Below are positions 9,169-17,187 of a DNA stretch of 64,000 nucleotides, piece by piece. The DNA comes from Streptomyces lydicus (lineage in GTDB: Bacteria; Actinomycetota; Actinomycetes; Streptomycetales; Streptomycetaceae): NCBI RefSeq assembly GCF_000717345.1, contig NZ_JNZA01000041.1, forward strand, positions 1 to 64,000, given 5' to 3'. The notes under the pieces are model-generated. The model had not been told where the DNA came from and ran no database searches. It saw only the letters and a list, made by a program, of their open reading frames with translations. How positions within the stretch are numbered: position 1 is the first letter of the stretch; each line of letters begins with the position of its first letter. Position numbers and translations under genes: made by a program.

Positions 9169-9276
9169 GGCCGGGGGACGCGCATGACCGGCGGCTACCC
9201 CGTCATCGCGTGGGTGCACGAGGCCGACCTCGACCAGGCCGCCCAACTCCGCCCCGGCCAGACCGTACGCTTCCGG
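9169..9276 (+). pseudogene. PxpC/KipA-type carboxyltransferase C-terminal remnant
   Basis: The frame reads TGGYPVIAWVHEADLDQAAQ followed by LRPGQTVRFR. This is the very conserved C-terminal end of 5-oxoprolinase subunit C (biotin-dependent carboxyltransferase, KipA family). Nothing resembling the remaining 250 or so residues is present, and the frame continues into unrelated sequence. Confidence 0.6.
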
Positions 9277-9387
9277 ACTTCGCCGAGCCGCCGCGCCACC
9301 GGAACCCGCGGGCGCGCCCGTCCGCGACGTCCTGGCCCCGGCCGCGCGCCATCGGTGTGGGGCGCGCGAAGCCGCACCCCCATGCCG

Positions 9388-11265
9388 TCACCGCGGGCCG
9401 GGCGGGGCGGGGGGTACGGCCACGGCGGGCGGCGTCGCGCCGGTCGCGCGCAGTATCTGGCCGGCGGCCAGGCGGCGGTAGACAGGGCTGGTGGTGAGCA
9501 GCTCCTCGTGGTACCCGGCGGCAGCGGTACGGCCGTCTTCGAGCACCACGATCCGGTCGGCATGCTGCACCGTGGAGAGCCGGTGCGCGATCACCAGCAC
9601 CGCGCACTCCTGGGCGACGTCCTTCATCACCCGGGTCAGCGCGGCCTCGTTGAGGGCGTCCAGGTGCGCGGTCGGCTCGTCTAGCAGGAGCAGTGACGGC
9701 CGCGCGAGCAGGGCACGGGCCAGGGCGACCCGTTGCCGTTCACCGCCCGACAGGGTGTTGCCGCGTTCACCGAGCACGCCGGACAGCCCTCCGGGCAGCC
9801 GTGCCACCACTTCCTCCAACTGGGTGAGTTCGACGACCCGCCGCACCTCGTCGTCGTCGGCACCGGGGACGGCGTAGGTGAGGTTGTCCCGCAGGGTCCC
9901 GTGCACGACGTGGGTGTTCTGGTCGACGACGGCGATACGGGCCCGGCACTCGGCGCGGCCGAGGCCCGGGGCGGGCCGGCCGTCGAACAGCAGGGTCCCG
10001 GCGTCCGGTTCGTAGAACCTGGCCACCAGCGCGAAGAGCGTGCTCTTGCCTGCCCCCGACCGGCCGACCAGGGCGACCTGCCGGCGGTGCGGGACGTCGA
10101 AGGAGACCCCGCGCAGCACCGGGCGGTGCGGGTCGTAGCCGAAGTAGACGTCACGCAGGACGAGCGCGGGCGCCGCGTCGCTCCCGGATCGCTCCGACCG
10201 CCGGGAGGCACGCTCATCCACGGCCGTCTCCTCCCGCTCAACGGGTTCCACGGGCAGGGTCAGCACTTGCTCGATCCGCTGGTAGGCCCCCATGCCACGT
10301 TGGATCTGGCCGACCGCCCGGAACGCCGAGGACAGCGGCAGGACCAGATAGGACGCGTACAGGAGAAAGGCGACCAGGTCGCCGAGCGAGTTGGCCCGGT
10401 CGTTCACCCGCAGACCGCCGATGACCAGGACGAGCAGGAACGAACCCTGGACGGCGAGTTCGACCGCCGGGCTCATCATCGACGCCAGTTTCGCGGTCCG
10501 CACGCCCGCGCGGTACGCCGATTCGACCCGCTCCCCGATGCGCCGCGCCTCGCGGTCCTCGGCCCGGTGCACCCGCACCATCGGCAGGGCGCCGAGTGCC
10601 CGTTCCAGGTCGGCGCAGATCGCGCCGACGGAGTCCTGCATGCGCTCCGAGGCCGCCCGGATGCCCCTCAACAGCGAGGCCACCACGCCCGACGCGGCGG
10701 CGATGGTCACGGCGACCAGGAGCAGCAACAACGGGTCGAGCCACCCCATGAGCACGAGTGCGCCCGTCCCGACGAGGGCACCGGACACCAGGTCCGACAG
10801 AGCCTGGGCCACCACCTCCCGCAGCAGGGTGGTGTCGGCGGTGACCCGGGAGATCAGATCACCGCTGCGGTGCCGGTCGTACTCCCTCATCTCCAGCCGC
10901 AGCAGCCGTGCCACCAGGCCGTGGCGCAGTCCGCGCACCACGCCCTCCCCGGTGCGTTCCAGCAGGAAGCGTCCCACCGCGCCGGTCGCGGCTTCGGTCC
11001 CGAAGAGCGCGGTGAGCAGCAGCAACAGCGGCCAGGGGACGGCCCCTTGGCCGCTGCCGTCCACGATGTGCTTCGCGACGAGCGGCTGGGCCAGCCCGAT
11101 TCCGGAGCCGACCATGGTGAGTGCGGTCGCGACGGCGATCGAGGACCGGTGGCCCGCGGTGAGCCGGAACAGGGTGACCACCGCGGCCCGCGTGGACCGG
11201 CCGCTGCCGGGCGGGGGCGGGGCCGGTACCTCTCCGCTGGTGACCGCCCCGCTGGTTCCGGTCAT
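9388..11265 (-). CDS. Lasso peptide ABC exporter (LasD-like), TMD-NBD fusion
   Basis: A 625-aa half-transporter. The N-terminal half has several membrane segments of the exporter type, with coupling sequence SGDLISRVTADTTLLREVV. The ATPase domain has Walker A GRSGAGKST (401-409), signature LSGGERQRVALARAL (from 505), Walker B LLLLDEPT (525-532) and H-loop AHRLSTV. It is probably a homodimer that secretes the mature lasso peptide and may give self-immunity. Its ATG overlaps the stop of the protease gene (ATGA), so translation is coupled. The open frame extends further upstream antisense to that gene, but the start at 11265 fits the homology. It is the last gene of the lasso operon. Confidence 0.92.
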   Translation of the reverse strand: MTGTSGAVTSGEVPAPPPPGSGRSTRAAVVTLFRLTAGHRSSIAVATALTMVGSGIGLAQPLVAKHIVDGSGQGAVPWPLLLLLTALFGTEAATGAVGRFLLERTGEGVVRGLRHGLVARLLRLEMREYDRHRSGDLISRVTADTTLLREVVAQALSDLVSGALVGTGALVLMGWLDPLLLLLVAVTIAAASGVVASLLRGIRAASERMQDSVGAICADLERALGALPMVRVHRAEDREARRIGERVESAYRAGVRTAKLASMMSPAVELAVQGSFLLVLVIGGLRVNDRANSLGDLVAFLLYASYLVLPLSSAFRAVGQIQRGMGAYQRIEQVLTLPVEPVEREETAVDERASRRSERSGSDAAPALVLRDVYFGYDPHRPVLRGVSFDVPHRRQVALVGRSGAGKSTLFALVARFYEPDAGTLLFDGRPAPGLGRAECRARIAVVDQNTHVVHGTLRDNLTYAVPGADDDEVRRVVELTQLEEVVARLPGGLSGVLGERGNTLSGGERQRVALARALLARPSLLLLDEPTAHLDALNEAALTRVMKDVAQECAVLVIAHRLSTVQHADRIVVLEDGRTAAAGYHEELLTTSPVYRRLAAGQILRATGATPPAVAVPPAPPGPR

Positions 11266-11696
11266 GCGTCCGTCCGGCTCACCGGCGGGACGGCCATGAG
11301 GCGGGTGAAGTAGCCGTCCGGTACCCCTTCGGCCACCGGGCGGCCCTCCGCCTCGATCCAGGCGTGCGCGGTGAACGGGGGCACCACCCGCACTCCGGTG
11401 CACCACGTGGGCCAGGTTCCGCGCAGTCGGCAGAGCAGGGCGGCACCCAGCGAGCGCGGCAGACAGCCGCGGGGGCCGGCGCACCGCAGGCTCGCCGCAC
11501 ACATCGCGTCCCGCGCCGCCGCGGCCTGGGCGGTGGAGGCCGGAGCTGCGCCGCGGCGGACGAGGGCGAGGACCGCCCGGAGCCGGCGCGGCGGCAGGAG
11601 GGCCAGGGCCAGGGCAGGCAGCAGGACGGTGCGGGCGGCCAGCCGTCGGGTGAAGGGGACGCCGACCGGCCGGTCCAGTGCGCTCGGGGTCGTCAC
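11262..11696 (-). CDS. Lasso peptide leader protease B2
   Basis: A 144-aa protein of the lasso B2 / transglutaminase-like cysteine protease family. The catalytic cysteine is Cys78 in RGCLPRSLG and the histidine is His111 in TAHAWIE; the acidic third member should lie shortly after. The N-terminus has a hydrophobic stretch (VLLPALALALL). It cuts the leader from the precursor, guided by the B1 RRE protein. The GTG start overlaps the B1 stop (GTGA) and its stop overlaps the ABC start, so B1-B2-D form a tightly coupled block. Confidence 0.92.
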   Translation of the reverse strand: MTTPSALDRPVGVPFTRRLAARTVLLPALALALLPPRRLRAVLALVRRGAAPASTAQAAAARDAMCAASLRCAGPRGCLPRSLGAALLCRLRGTWPTWCTGVRVVPPFTAHAWIEAEGRPVAEGVPDGYFTRLMAVPPVSRTDA

Positions 11697-11947
11697 GCGG
11701 CCAGCCCGGACGCCCGCAGTTCCTGCACCAGGGTCGCGACGTCCTGAGCCGCCTGTGCCCGGTCGATGTCGAACCGCGCGACGAGTGCGTCGACGGCGTC
11801 CCCTGCATCGCCGCCGTCCAGCAGGGTCTTGATCACCAGCGTGCCGGTGGGGTTGAGCTCCCAGTAGTCCCCGCTGCGCTCGTCGAGAAGTACTGTGCCG
11901 TAGTCGGTCTCCGCCGTGGAGACATCGGCGCCGAACCGCAGTGCCAT
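11693..11947 (-). CDS. Lasso peptide RRE protein B1 (PqqD-like)
   Basis: An 84-aa stand-alone RiPP recognition element. It shows TDYGTVLLDERSGDYWELNP then a helical C-terminus with DALVARFDIDRAQAAQDVAT, the winged-helix pattern of PqqD and lasso B1 proteins. It binds the conserved leader segment (Tyr-x2-Pro ... Gly-x-Phe) of the precursor and delivers it to the B2 protease and the cyclase. It starts 39 bp after the cyclase stop. Confidence 0.92.
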   Translation of the reverse strand: MALRFGADVSTAETDYGTVLLDERSGDYWELNPTGTLVIKTLLDGGDAGDAVDALVARFDIDRAQAAQDVATLVQELRASGLAA

Positions 11948-11986
11948 GGTGAGATCCTTTCCGTCGTGGCGCGGTGAGAAGGTGTC

Positions 11987-13864
11987 CTAAGAGGCGGGCG
12001 AGACCGCGTCGTTGAGGGCGCGTGGTCCGGTGGTACGGGCGAGACCGCGCAGCCAGACTTCGCAGGCGATGGTCGAGTACAGGATCGCGTCACGCAGTCC
12101 GGGCGCGGAGGGGCGCCGGGCCAACTGCCGCAGCGCGTCGCCGTCCACCAGACCGAGCTGTTCCAGTCGGGAGTCCTCCCAGAGCGCCATCAGGTCGCCG
12201 CGGTGTTCCCGCAGCCCGTTCGAGGCGTCCATCGATGCCTCGGCCTTGTTGCCGCGGCGCAGGCACACCTCGGGCACGACGCCCTGCATGGCGGCGGCCA
12301 GCAGGGGTTTGTAGCGCCAGGGCGTCACGCGCTCGTCGGGGCGGACGGCGAGGCATGCCTCGATCACCCGGTCGTCGAAGAAGGGCGACGCCATGGGAAC
12401 CCCGGACCGTGCGGCCATCCGGTCCCATTGCCGGATGATGCGGGTGCAGGAACGGATCTGTTCCAGGTCGGTGTGCAGCCCACGGTCCCGGTGCAGGGGC
12501 GTGGCCTGCCCGGCCGCCGCGCGCAACGCCTCCCCGGCCATCCGTTCCGCGTCCGGACTCACCCAGTCGAACAGCCGGGGTGCCATGCCCCACCCCAGAC
12601 TGCTGGCCACGGACGGCGGTTGGGGGGCACGCAGCCGGCTGCCGGCGTCGGCCAGCCACCTGCCGTACGGCCGGGAATCGGCCAGTGCCCGTACCGTGCC
12701 GCCGAGCGGCCACTCCCACAGGGCCCGGAACCCGCGCAGCTGGCGCAGGGCGAAGAGCGGACGTGTCCGCAGCAACCGGTGGTAGTAAGCCTCGGAGCAC
12801 CACGCCACGTGGTCGCCGCCGATACCGGTCAGATGCAGCCGGCTGCCCCGTTCGGCCAGCCCCGGCAGGTGGTGCAGTACCCGGGACCGGTCCATCACGC
12901 CGATGGTCGGTTCGTCCAGCAGATCGTCGATGTCGAGCAGGTCGGTGTAGACCAGCGGTGAGTCGTCGGCGTCCCAGACGACGTGTTCGAGGTCGGGGAG
13001 GAAGCCGGCGGCCCGTTCCGCCCAGTGCAGGTCGGTGTCTGCGGGGTCGCGTCCGGGCCAGGTACTGGCCACCACCCGGGCCGACGACCGTGCGGCCAGG
13101 AAACAGATGGAGGTGGAGTCCAGCCCGCCGGAAAGGTCGCAACTGACCACGCCACCCTGCTGGGTGCGGGCGTCCACGGCCGCGGCCAGCGCTTCCCGCA
13201 CGACGGGTGCGCCGTCGGCGAGCGAGCGCGTGGGCTCGGGCGGCGTCCACCAGCGGGACCGCCGCACGGTCCGCCCGTCCGCCGCGACGATCAACGCGTC
13301 CTGTGGCGATACGGCCGTGACCCCCGGAAACATCGGCGCCTCGAACAACGGATGGGGAACCGGCCACAACAGCCGAACGGCCAGCTGTGCCGCGTCCGGA
13401 CCGGCGCCGAGCGCGTCCGCGAGGACGTCCGCGCTGGTAGCGGTGACCTGGACGCCGTCGACGGCGGCGTGGAACACCAGCCGGAGACCCGACGCCGTGC
13501 CCTGCACCCTGAGCTGCCCGTCGAGCGCGCCGACGAGATGGAAGCTCCCGGGCAGTGTGCGCGCCAGTTGGTCCAGCTGGACAAGGTCCGTCAACTTGCT
13601 TGCGTGCCTTCGGAGTTCGGCGGAATCGATCGGACAGCATCCGACGACGGTGAGTGCCGCCCGGCCGGCTCGTGCGGTGACGATCTCGTCGTCATTCCAG
13701 TGACCGACCAGCCAGGGCCGGCCCGAGTCATGCGTCAGGATGCGCGTTCCTGGACGGGAGAAGGAGCAGGAGCGGGCCACGGCGGCCGCATCCGCGCGGT
13801 CGGGAAAGACCGCGAAATGCGCGTCGCCGGGGCCCGGTCCCTTGCTCTGGTGCGAATCAGCCAT
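11987..13864 (-). CDS. Lasso cyclase C (asparagine synthetase-like)
   Basis: A 625-aa asparagine synthetase homologue. The N-terminal domain is glutaminase-like but lacks the starting Cys needed for glutamine hydrolysis. The synthetase domain has the ATP PP-loop SGGLDSTS at residues 245-252 and the GIGGDHVAWCSE motif. It activates the Asp side chain of the core peptide as an acyl-adenylate and closes the macrolactam onto the N-terminal amine. It lies 34 bp downstream of the precursor gene and is transcribed with it. Confidence 0.93.
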   Translation of the reverse strand: MADSHQSKGPGPGDAHFAVFPDRADAAAVARSCSFSRPGTRILTHDSGRPWLVGHWNDDEIVTARAGRAALTVVGCCPIDSAELRRHASKLTDLVQLDQLARTLPGSFHLVGALDGQLRVQGTASGLRLVFHAAVDGVQVTATSADVLADALGAGPDAAQLAVRLLWPVPHPLFEAPMFPGVTAVSPQDALIVAADGRTVRRSRWWTPPEPTRSLADGAPVVREALAAAVDARTQQGGVVSCDLSGGLDSTSICFLAARSSARVVASTWPGRDPADTDLHWAERAAGFLPDLEHVVWDADDSPLVYTDLLDIDDLLDEPTIGVMDRSRVLHHLPGLAERGSRLHLTGIGGDHVAWCSEAYYHRLLRTRPLFALRQLRGFRALWEWPLGGTVRALADSRPYGRWLADAGSRLRAPQPPSVASSLGWGMAPRLFDWVSPDAERMAGEALRAAAGQATPLHRDRGLHTDLEQIRSCTRIIRQWDRMAARSGVPMASPFFDDRVIEACLAVRPDERVTPWRYKPLLAAAMQGVVPEVCLRRGNKAEASMDASNGLREHRGDLMALWEDSRLEQLGLVDGDALRQLARRPSAPGLRDAILYSTIACEVWLRGLARTTGPRALNDAVSPAS

Positions 13865-13898
13865 GGATTCGATGCAACGATCCGTCAGCCGACCGCGG

Positions 13899-14009
13899 TC
13901 AGTTCTTGCTCAGGATCAGACGGTCGTTTCCGGAGCTGTTGAGGAGTCCGGTCTTCTTCCGGAACGTCCCCAGCCGGACGAGGGTAGGTGCTTCGTAAGC
14001 CTTCTTCAT
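13899..14009 (-). CDS. Citrulassin-family lasso peptide precursor A
   Basis: A 36-aa ORF read directly from the minus strand. The leader MKKAYEAPTLVRLGTFRKKT carries the actinobacterial recognition pattern YxxPxLxxxGxF and the Thr at the -2 position, with Gly at -1. The predicted core is LLNSSGNDRLILSKN (15 residues). By family rule Asp8 closes an 8-residue ring with Leu1, leaving the tail RLILSKN. The ending GNDRL-LSKN is that of citrulassin A (LLGLAGNDRLVLSKN as I recall it); here residues 3-5 and 11 differ. GGAGGAG lies 6 bases before the ATG. In citrulassins Arg9 can be converted to citrulline by an unlinked peptidyl arginine deiminase; none is visible in this window. Confidence 0.93.
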   Translation of the reverse strand: MKKAYEAPTLVRLGTFRKKTGLLNSSGNDRLILSKN

Positions 14010-14139
14010 GACGTCTCCTCCGCCGTTGGTTGCGACCGCCTCCCTGATGCGACGGTGAACCGGGCACGCCGGCCCACGGCCGTCCCGGTGTCCGGACCCG
14101 TCGGGAGCCCGGAACGAGGAGGTGGGGCGTTCGCAGACG

Positions 14140-14170
14140 AAGCTAGTTGCAGGCCCACGGCCCTCTGCAA
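14140..14170 (-). promoter_or_regulatory. Possible promoter of the lasso operon
   Basis: Reading the minus strand, TTGCAG (14170-14165) is followed 19 bases later by TAGCTT (14145-14140), about 130 bp upstream of the precursor ATG. The hexamers partly match housekeeping-type Streptomyces -35/-10 elements, but the spacing is long. Weak prediction. Confidence 0.25.
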
Positions 14171-14539
14171 CCCCCGAAAGGAAAGTGCGATTTTCGGCTT
14201 AACTGCAAGATGGTCGATGCATCGAACCGCCCTGTCCATCGCTTCGTAAAAAGTGAATCAAAGCCGGCGAGTAAATTCCGCGGCAACGAAACGTTTTGAA
14301 CTGTGCTTCCGGAACCCGACCCTCGATCCGGTCGGAGGGAGGGCGCGCGGTAGCCCAAAGTGCGCCGCCGACCGCGCCCTGCCTCGATCGGCACCGCGAA
14401 ACAGTGGCCGACAGGCACGGGTGCCGTTCTCTCTGGGCCAAGGCGACTCGAGGGCCCAGACGGGGCAGAGATGACCTCAACGCCCGGAAGTTTCGGCCAA
14501 GGCCGGCCCCCGCAGCGTGAGTTGAGTCGTTTCCGGAAA
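14171..14539. other. Upstream region of the lasso operon, no gene
   Basis: Contains a comparatively AT-rich block (14190-14300) unusual for this window, which may hold regulatory sites of the lasso operon. No open frame with family resemblance. Confidence 0.4.
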
Positions 14540-14659
14540 GAGCTTGGCTACCTGAAACTCGCCCGCCGCGGCGCCGTACTCCTCTTCCAGGTCCTGACCG
14601 AGCGCGAGGAGAAGAACGGCGCCGCCATCGCCTCCAACGAGTCGTTCGGCAAGCGCACA
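14540..14659 (+). pseudogene. IS21-type IstB helper ATPase fragment
   Basis: The frame reads ELGYLKLARRGAVLLFQVLT followed by EREEKNGAAIASNESFG, the Walker B and sensor region of IstB, the ATP-binding transposition helper of IS21 elements. Walker A, the C-terminus and the partner transposase are not nearby. Confidence 0.75.
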
Positions 14660-15030
14660 CGCTCCGGCGAACCTGTGCCAAGCGGCACCGAAGGTCAACG
14701 GGTTCGGCCTTGCCGGGCCCGGCAATCAGTCGTCGGAGAAGGAAAGGCAGACCGCAGACGGATCCAAGGTCACCTGGTTCTGGGTGTAACAGTCCGCTTG
14801 CCGGGTGGCGACCTCGGCTCCGTCGAAGGTTCAGGGCATAGGTGCCGCGGGGCATACGGGCCGGACGTGTCCGGACACCCGGGATCTCTGACATCGGGAC
14901 GGGTAGCGGCACTTTTACCTTGGCGACCGGTCCGGTCAGGGGGGATCGACAGTGGTCACACAAGAAACGCGGCATTCTGCTGATTCTGCATATCGAATAC
15001 TGTTGCGAACACCGATTTTTTTCGCGCTGG
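14660..15030. other. Decayed sequence with an unidentified ORF tail
   Basis: A short frame ending at 14789 reads KVNGFGLAGPGNQSSEKERQ and stops after VTWFWV. It looks like the C-terminus of some larger protein but I cannot identify it. The rest (14790-15030) has no recognisable content. Confidence 0.35.
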
Positions 15031-15222
15031 CTACGTATCGGGCAGGCATCCCGGGGCGGCCTGGTCAGCAAGGCAGATGAGGGTGGCCTGCGGGTCCATG
15101 CCGAAGGCGGCGGCGATGAGCTTGGGGGCCGTGGTGTTCACCAGGTCGGCGAGGCGGGTGCTGCGGATCATCCGGGGCGGGTATCCGCAGTCGTCAAGGA
15201 CTTGGGAAAGATGGGCAGTTGA
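15031..15222 (-). pseudogene. Tyrosine recombinase (integrase) C-terminal fragment
   Basis: The minus-strand frame reads VLDDCGYPPRMIRSTRLADL then VNTTAPKLIAAAFGMDPQAT and ICLADQ. This resembles the C-terminal end of a phage-like site-specific integrase family common in Streptomyces, in which an LVNTxDPKLVAAAFGM segment precedes the end. The catalytic Arg-His-Arg-Tyr part is missing. Confidence 0.55.
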
Positions 15223-15408
15223 GGCCGGGCTTCGCCCGGCCTTGGTTCCTTTGGTGACCATCACATGCGGGTTGGCCGTCGGCCACTCCGCGCGGTGGTT
15301 CAGCAGCGTTCCAGCACGGTCCAGGAGGCGGGATCAAGCGGGACGGCTTGTTCAACGAGACGCCGCGAAAGGGGAGATGGCCCAACGATCCCTTTCTGTC
15401 AGCCCCTC

Positions 15409-15879
15409 TTAGACCAGCCACTTCCCGTCGCGCATCAGGGTCCGTCCGGGCATCTCGGGAACCGTGCCCCATGCCTGCAGCACCTGCGGAGTGACCTGGA
15501 AGAAGACGTACGAGGGGTGGTCCTTGCGAGGGTCCCAGCCATCCTTGGCGGCGAAGGCGTCACCCACCTCGGCCGGAAGCTCCTCGCGGGTCAGCATGCG
15601 CGCGGTGCCATGGACCAGGATCACGTCCCGGGTATGGCCGAAGCAGAGCCGGACCAGGCCCGACGCACACAGGTTGCGCCCGGTCGGGTTGGTGTCGCGG
15701 GTGGACAGCCACACCTCCTTGCCATCCCACCAGAAGGCCAGTGGAACGAGACACGGCTCGCCGGTGGCGTCGGCCGTGGCGACCCAGACGTCGTTGTCCC
15801 GCGACAGCCGTTCCAGCGCCTCGCGCTTGCGCTGCTCCGGGCTACGGGGGTTGCTGGGGTGAGCGTCATTTGCCGTCAT
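15409..15879 (-). CDS. Pyridoxamine 5'-phosphate oxidase (PPOX)-family protein
   Basis: A 156-aa split-barrel flavoprotein-like protein. LERLSRDNDVWVATADATGE then PCLVPLAFWWDGKEVWLST is the typical opening of PPOX/F420-dependent reductase proteins, followed by RVLCFGH-like beta strands and VFFQVTPQVLQAW. Such proteins bind FMN or F420 and reduce unidentified small molecules. It is a single gene with remnants on both sides, so the context gives no pathway. The length fits the family. Confidence 0.85.
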   Translation of the reverse strand: MTANDAHPSNPRSPEQRKREALERLSRDNDVWVATADATGEPCLVPLAFWWDGKEVWLSTRDTNPTGRNLCASGLVRLCFGHTRDVILVHGTARMLTREELPAEVGDAFAAKDGWDPRKDHPSYVFFQVTPQVLQAWGTVPEMPGRTLMRDGKWLV

Positions 15880-16273
15880 ATTGGGAGGCTACGGCGTGAG
15901 CCGCTCGGTCACCTCCGGCGGCGGAACTAGGTCGCAAGGCGGAGGGTTGTCCTCGTACTCGGCGTAGTCAAACAGTCCGACAACGCAGCAGCGGGCGTGC
16001 CGGGCGGGACCGTCGATACACGCCCTAACGCCTGCTCGCGGCTACCGCAGCACTTCCACTCAGGACGCCAAGTGCCACGCACCACAGTGAGTACAGGAGG
16101 GTTATCTCCTTCGAGCTGACGCGCCATGACGGAGCAGCTGACCGCAGTTGGGCCCTGTTCTCGAGCCAGTTCCTCCACAGTGGGGGTCTCACACACGGCC
16201 AGCCATCACATCTGTCCACGACCTGCGCTATTTTCACTAACCGTCAGGACATTGAAGGGTCAGTAGCCCAATC
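15880..16273. other. Intergenic region, no confident gene
   Basis: A minus-strand frame at 15927-16196 (89 codons, MCETPTVEELAREQGPTAVS) has no recognised family and no clear ribosome site. Otherwise nothing seen. Confidence 0.35.
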
Positions 16274-16753
16274 ATGCATGAGCAATTCGACACCCTCGGT
16301 GGGACAACACCTTCCGACACCGAGCTGGCCCAGCGCATCCGTGCCGCAGCCCGGGCCGGAAGCCGGGCGACGGCTGATCCGTATGGCGCGCCGGCTCCGG
16401 ACGGCGCAGCGGAGACCGGCGAGGAAGCCCTCGACGAGTTTCACCGCCGGCACTACGCCGCCGTACTGGCCTACGCCCGCTCCTGCTCCAGAACCTCCCA
16501 GGCCGCAGCGGATCTGGCGAAGGAAGCCATCGACCGCGTCCTGCACTCCCAAGAGCCGGGGGAGGGGGCTGATGCCGTATCACCAAATGCAGCACAGACT
16601 CCACGGATCCCGGGTGCCAGTCCTCCAAGCCCGCTGGGCTGTAGTCAGCTGGAGCGAGTCGCCCGTGCGAAGCGGGCACAGCCATCTGTCGCTGGCGAAT
16701 GCCGCGGAGGCTCCTTGTCCATCCGTGCGACCAGTGCACTGAAGGCGAACTGA
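16274..16753 (+). pseudogene. Truncated sigma-70-type protein
   Basis: From ATG 16274 the frame begins MHEQFDTLGGTTPSDTELAQ and then LDEFHRRHYAAVLAYARSCS, matching region 2 of a Streptomyces ECF-like sigma factor family (LDELYRRHxxAVLAYARxC). After VLHSQEPGEG about residue 98 the resemblance ends and the frame runs 60 codons into unrelated sequence. Region 4 and the usual C-terminal extension are absent. A truncated, probably non-functional gene. Confidence 0.55.
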
Positions 16754-16805
16754 AGAGGCTGGTCGTGCCTACCGGGCACGTGGTCTGTGGCTCGGCGGGC
16801 TGATT

Positions 16806-16843
16806 GATCCCGGCTGCCTCGTATATCCGAGGCAGCCGGGATC
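16806..16843. terminator. Strong hairpin, likely bidirectional terminator
   Basis: A perfect 16-bp stem, GATCCCGGCTGCCTCG pairing with CGAGGCAGCCGGGATC, around a 6-base loop (tatatc). It is followed by gctgtttt. It lies between the sigma remnant and the amidohydrolase gene in a 430-bp stretch that otherwise holds no gene. Confidence 0.7.
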
Positions 16844-17187
16844 GCTGTTTTGCGAGCGACTTTCCCCGAAACGCAGACAGTGCCCGCCGCCTGACCCTGA
16901 CGACAACCGGCAATGGCCTCCGCCGACCGCACGCCTTGGGCGCCGCCCCTCTTTGTGGGCAGTTGCACCGTCGACCGGGTCGAGCCGCGCGTTCCGCACG
17001 AGCGCGGTGAGGCGAGTTACCCGGCTGCTTGGGCGGCTTGCGCCGAGATGCCGGCTGGCGGTCAGCTGCACTGCGGGAGCGCGTATCGGATGGATGACCG
17101 ATGTGCGGGCGGTGGGGGCGTGGCCATAGTTCTCGGGAGATCGTTCGAGGGTGGCCGCGGTGCACCCGATTTTCGAAAGGAACTTCC

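Noticed and set aside
11266..11808. Longer start for the lasso ABC transporter
   Set aside because: The upstream extension is antisense-shifted over the B2 and B1 genes and has no transporter homology; ATG 11265 gives the coupled ATGA overlap.
13885..14067. 60-codon minus-strand frame over the lasso precursor
   Set aside because: It lies in another frame than the 36-codon gene; only the shorter one has the leader motif and the ribosome site.
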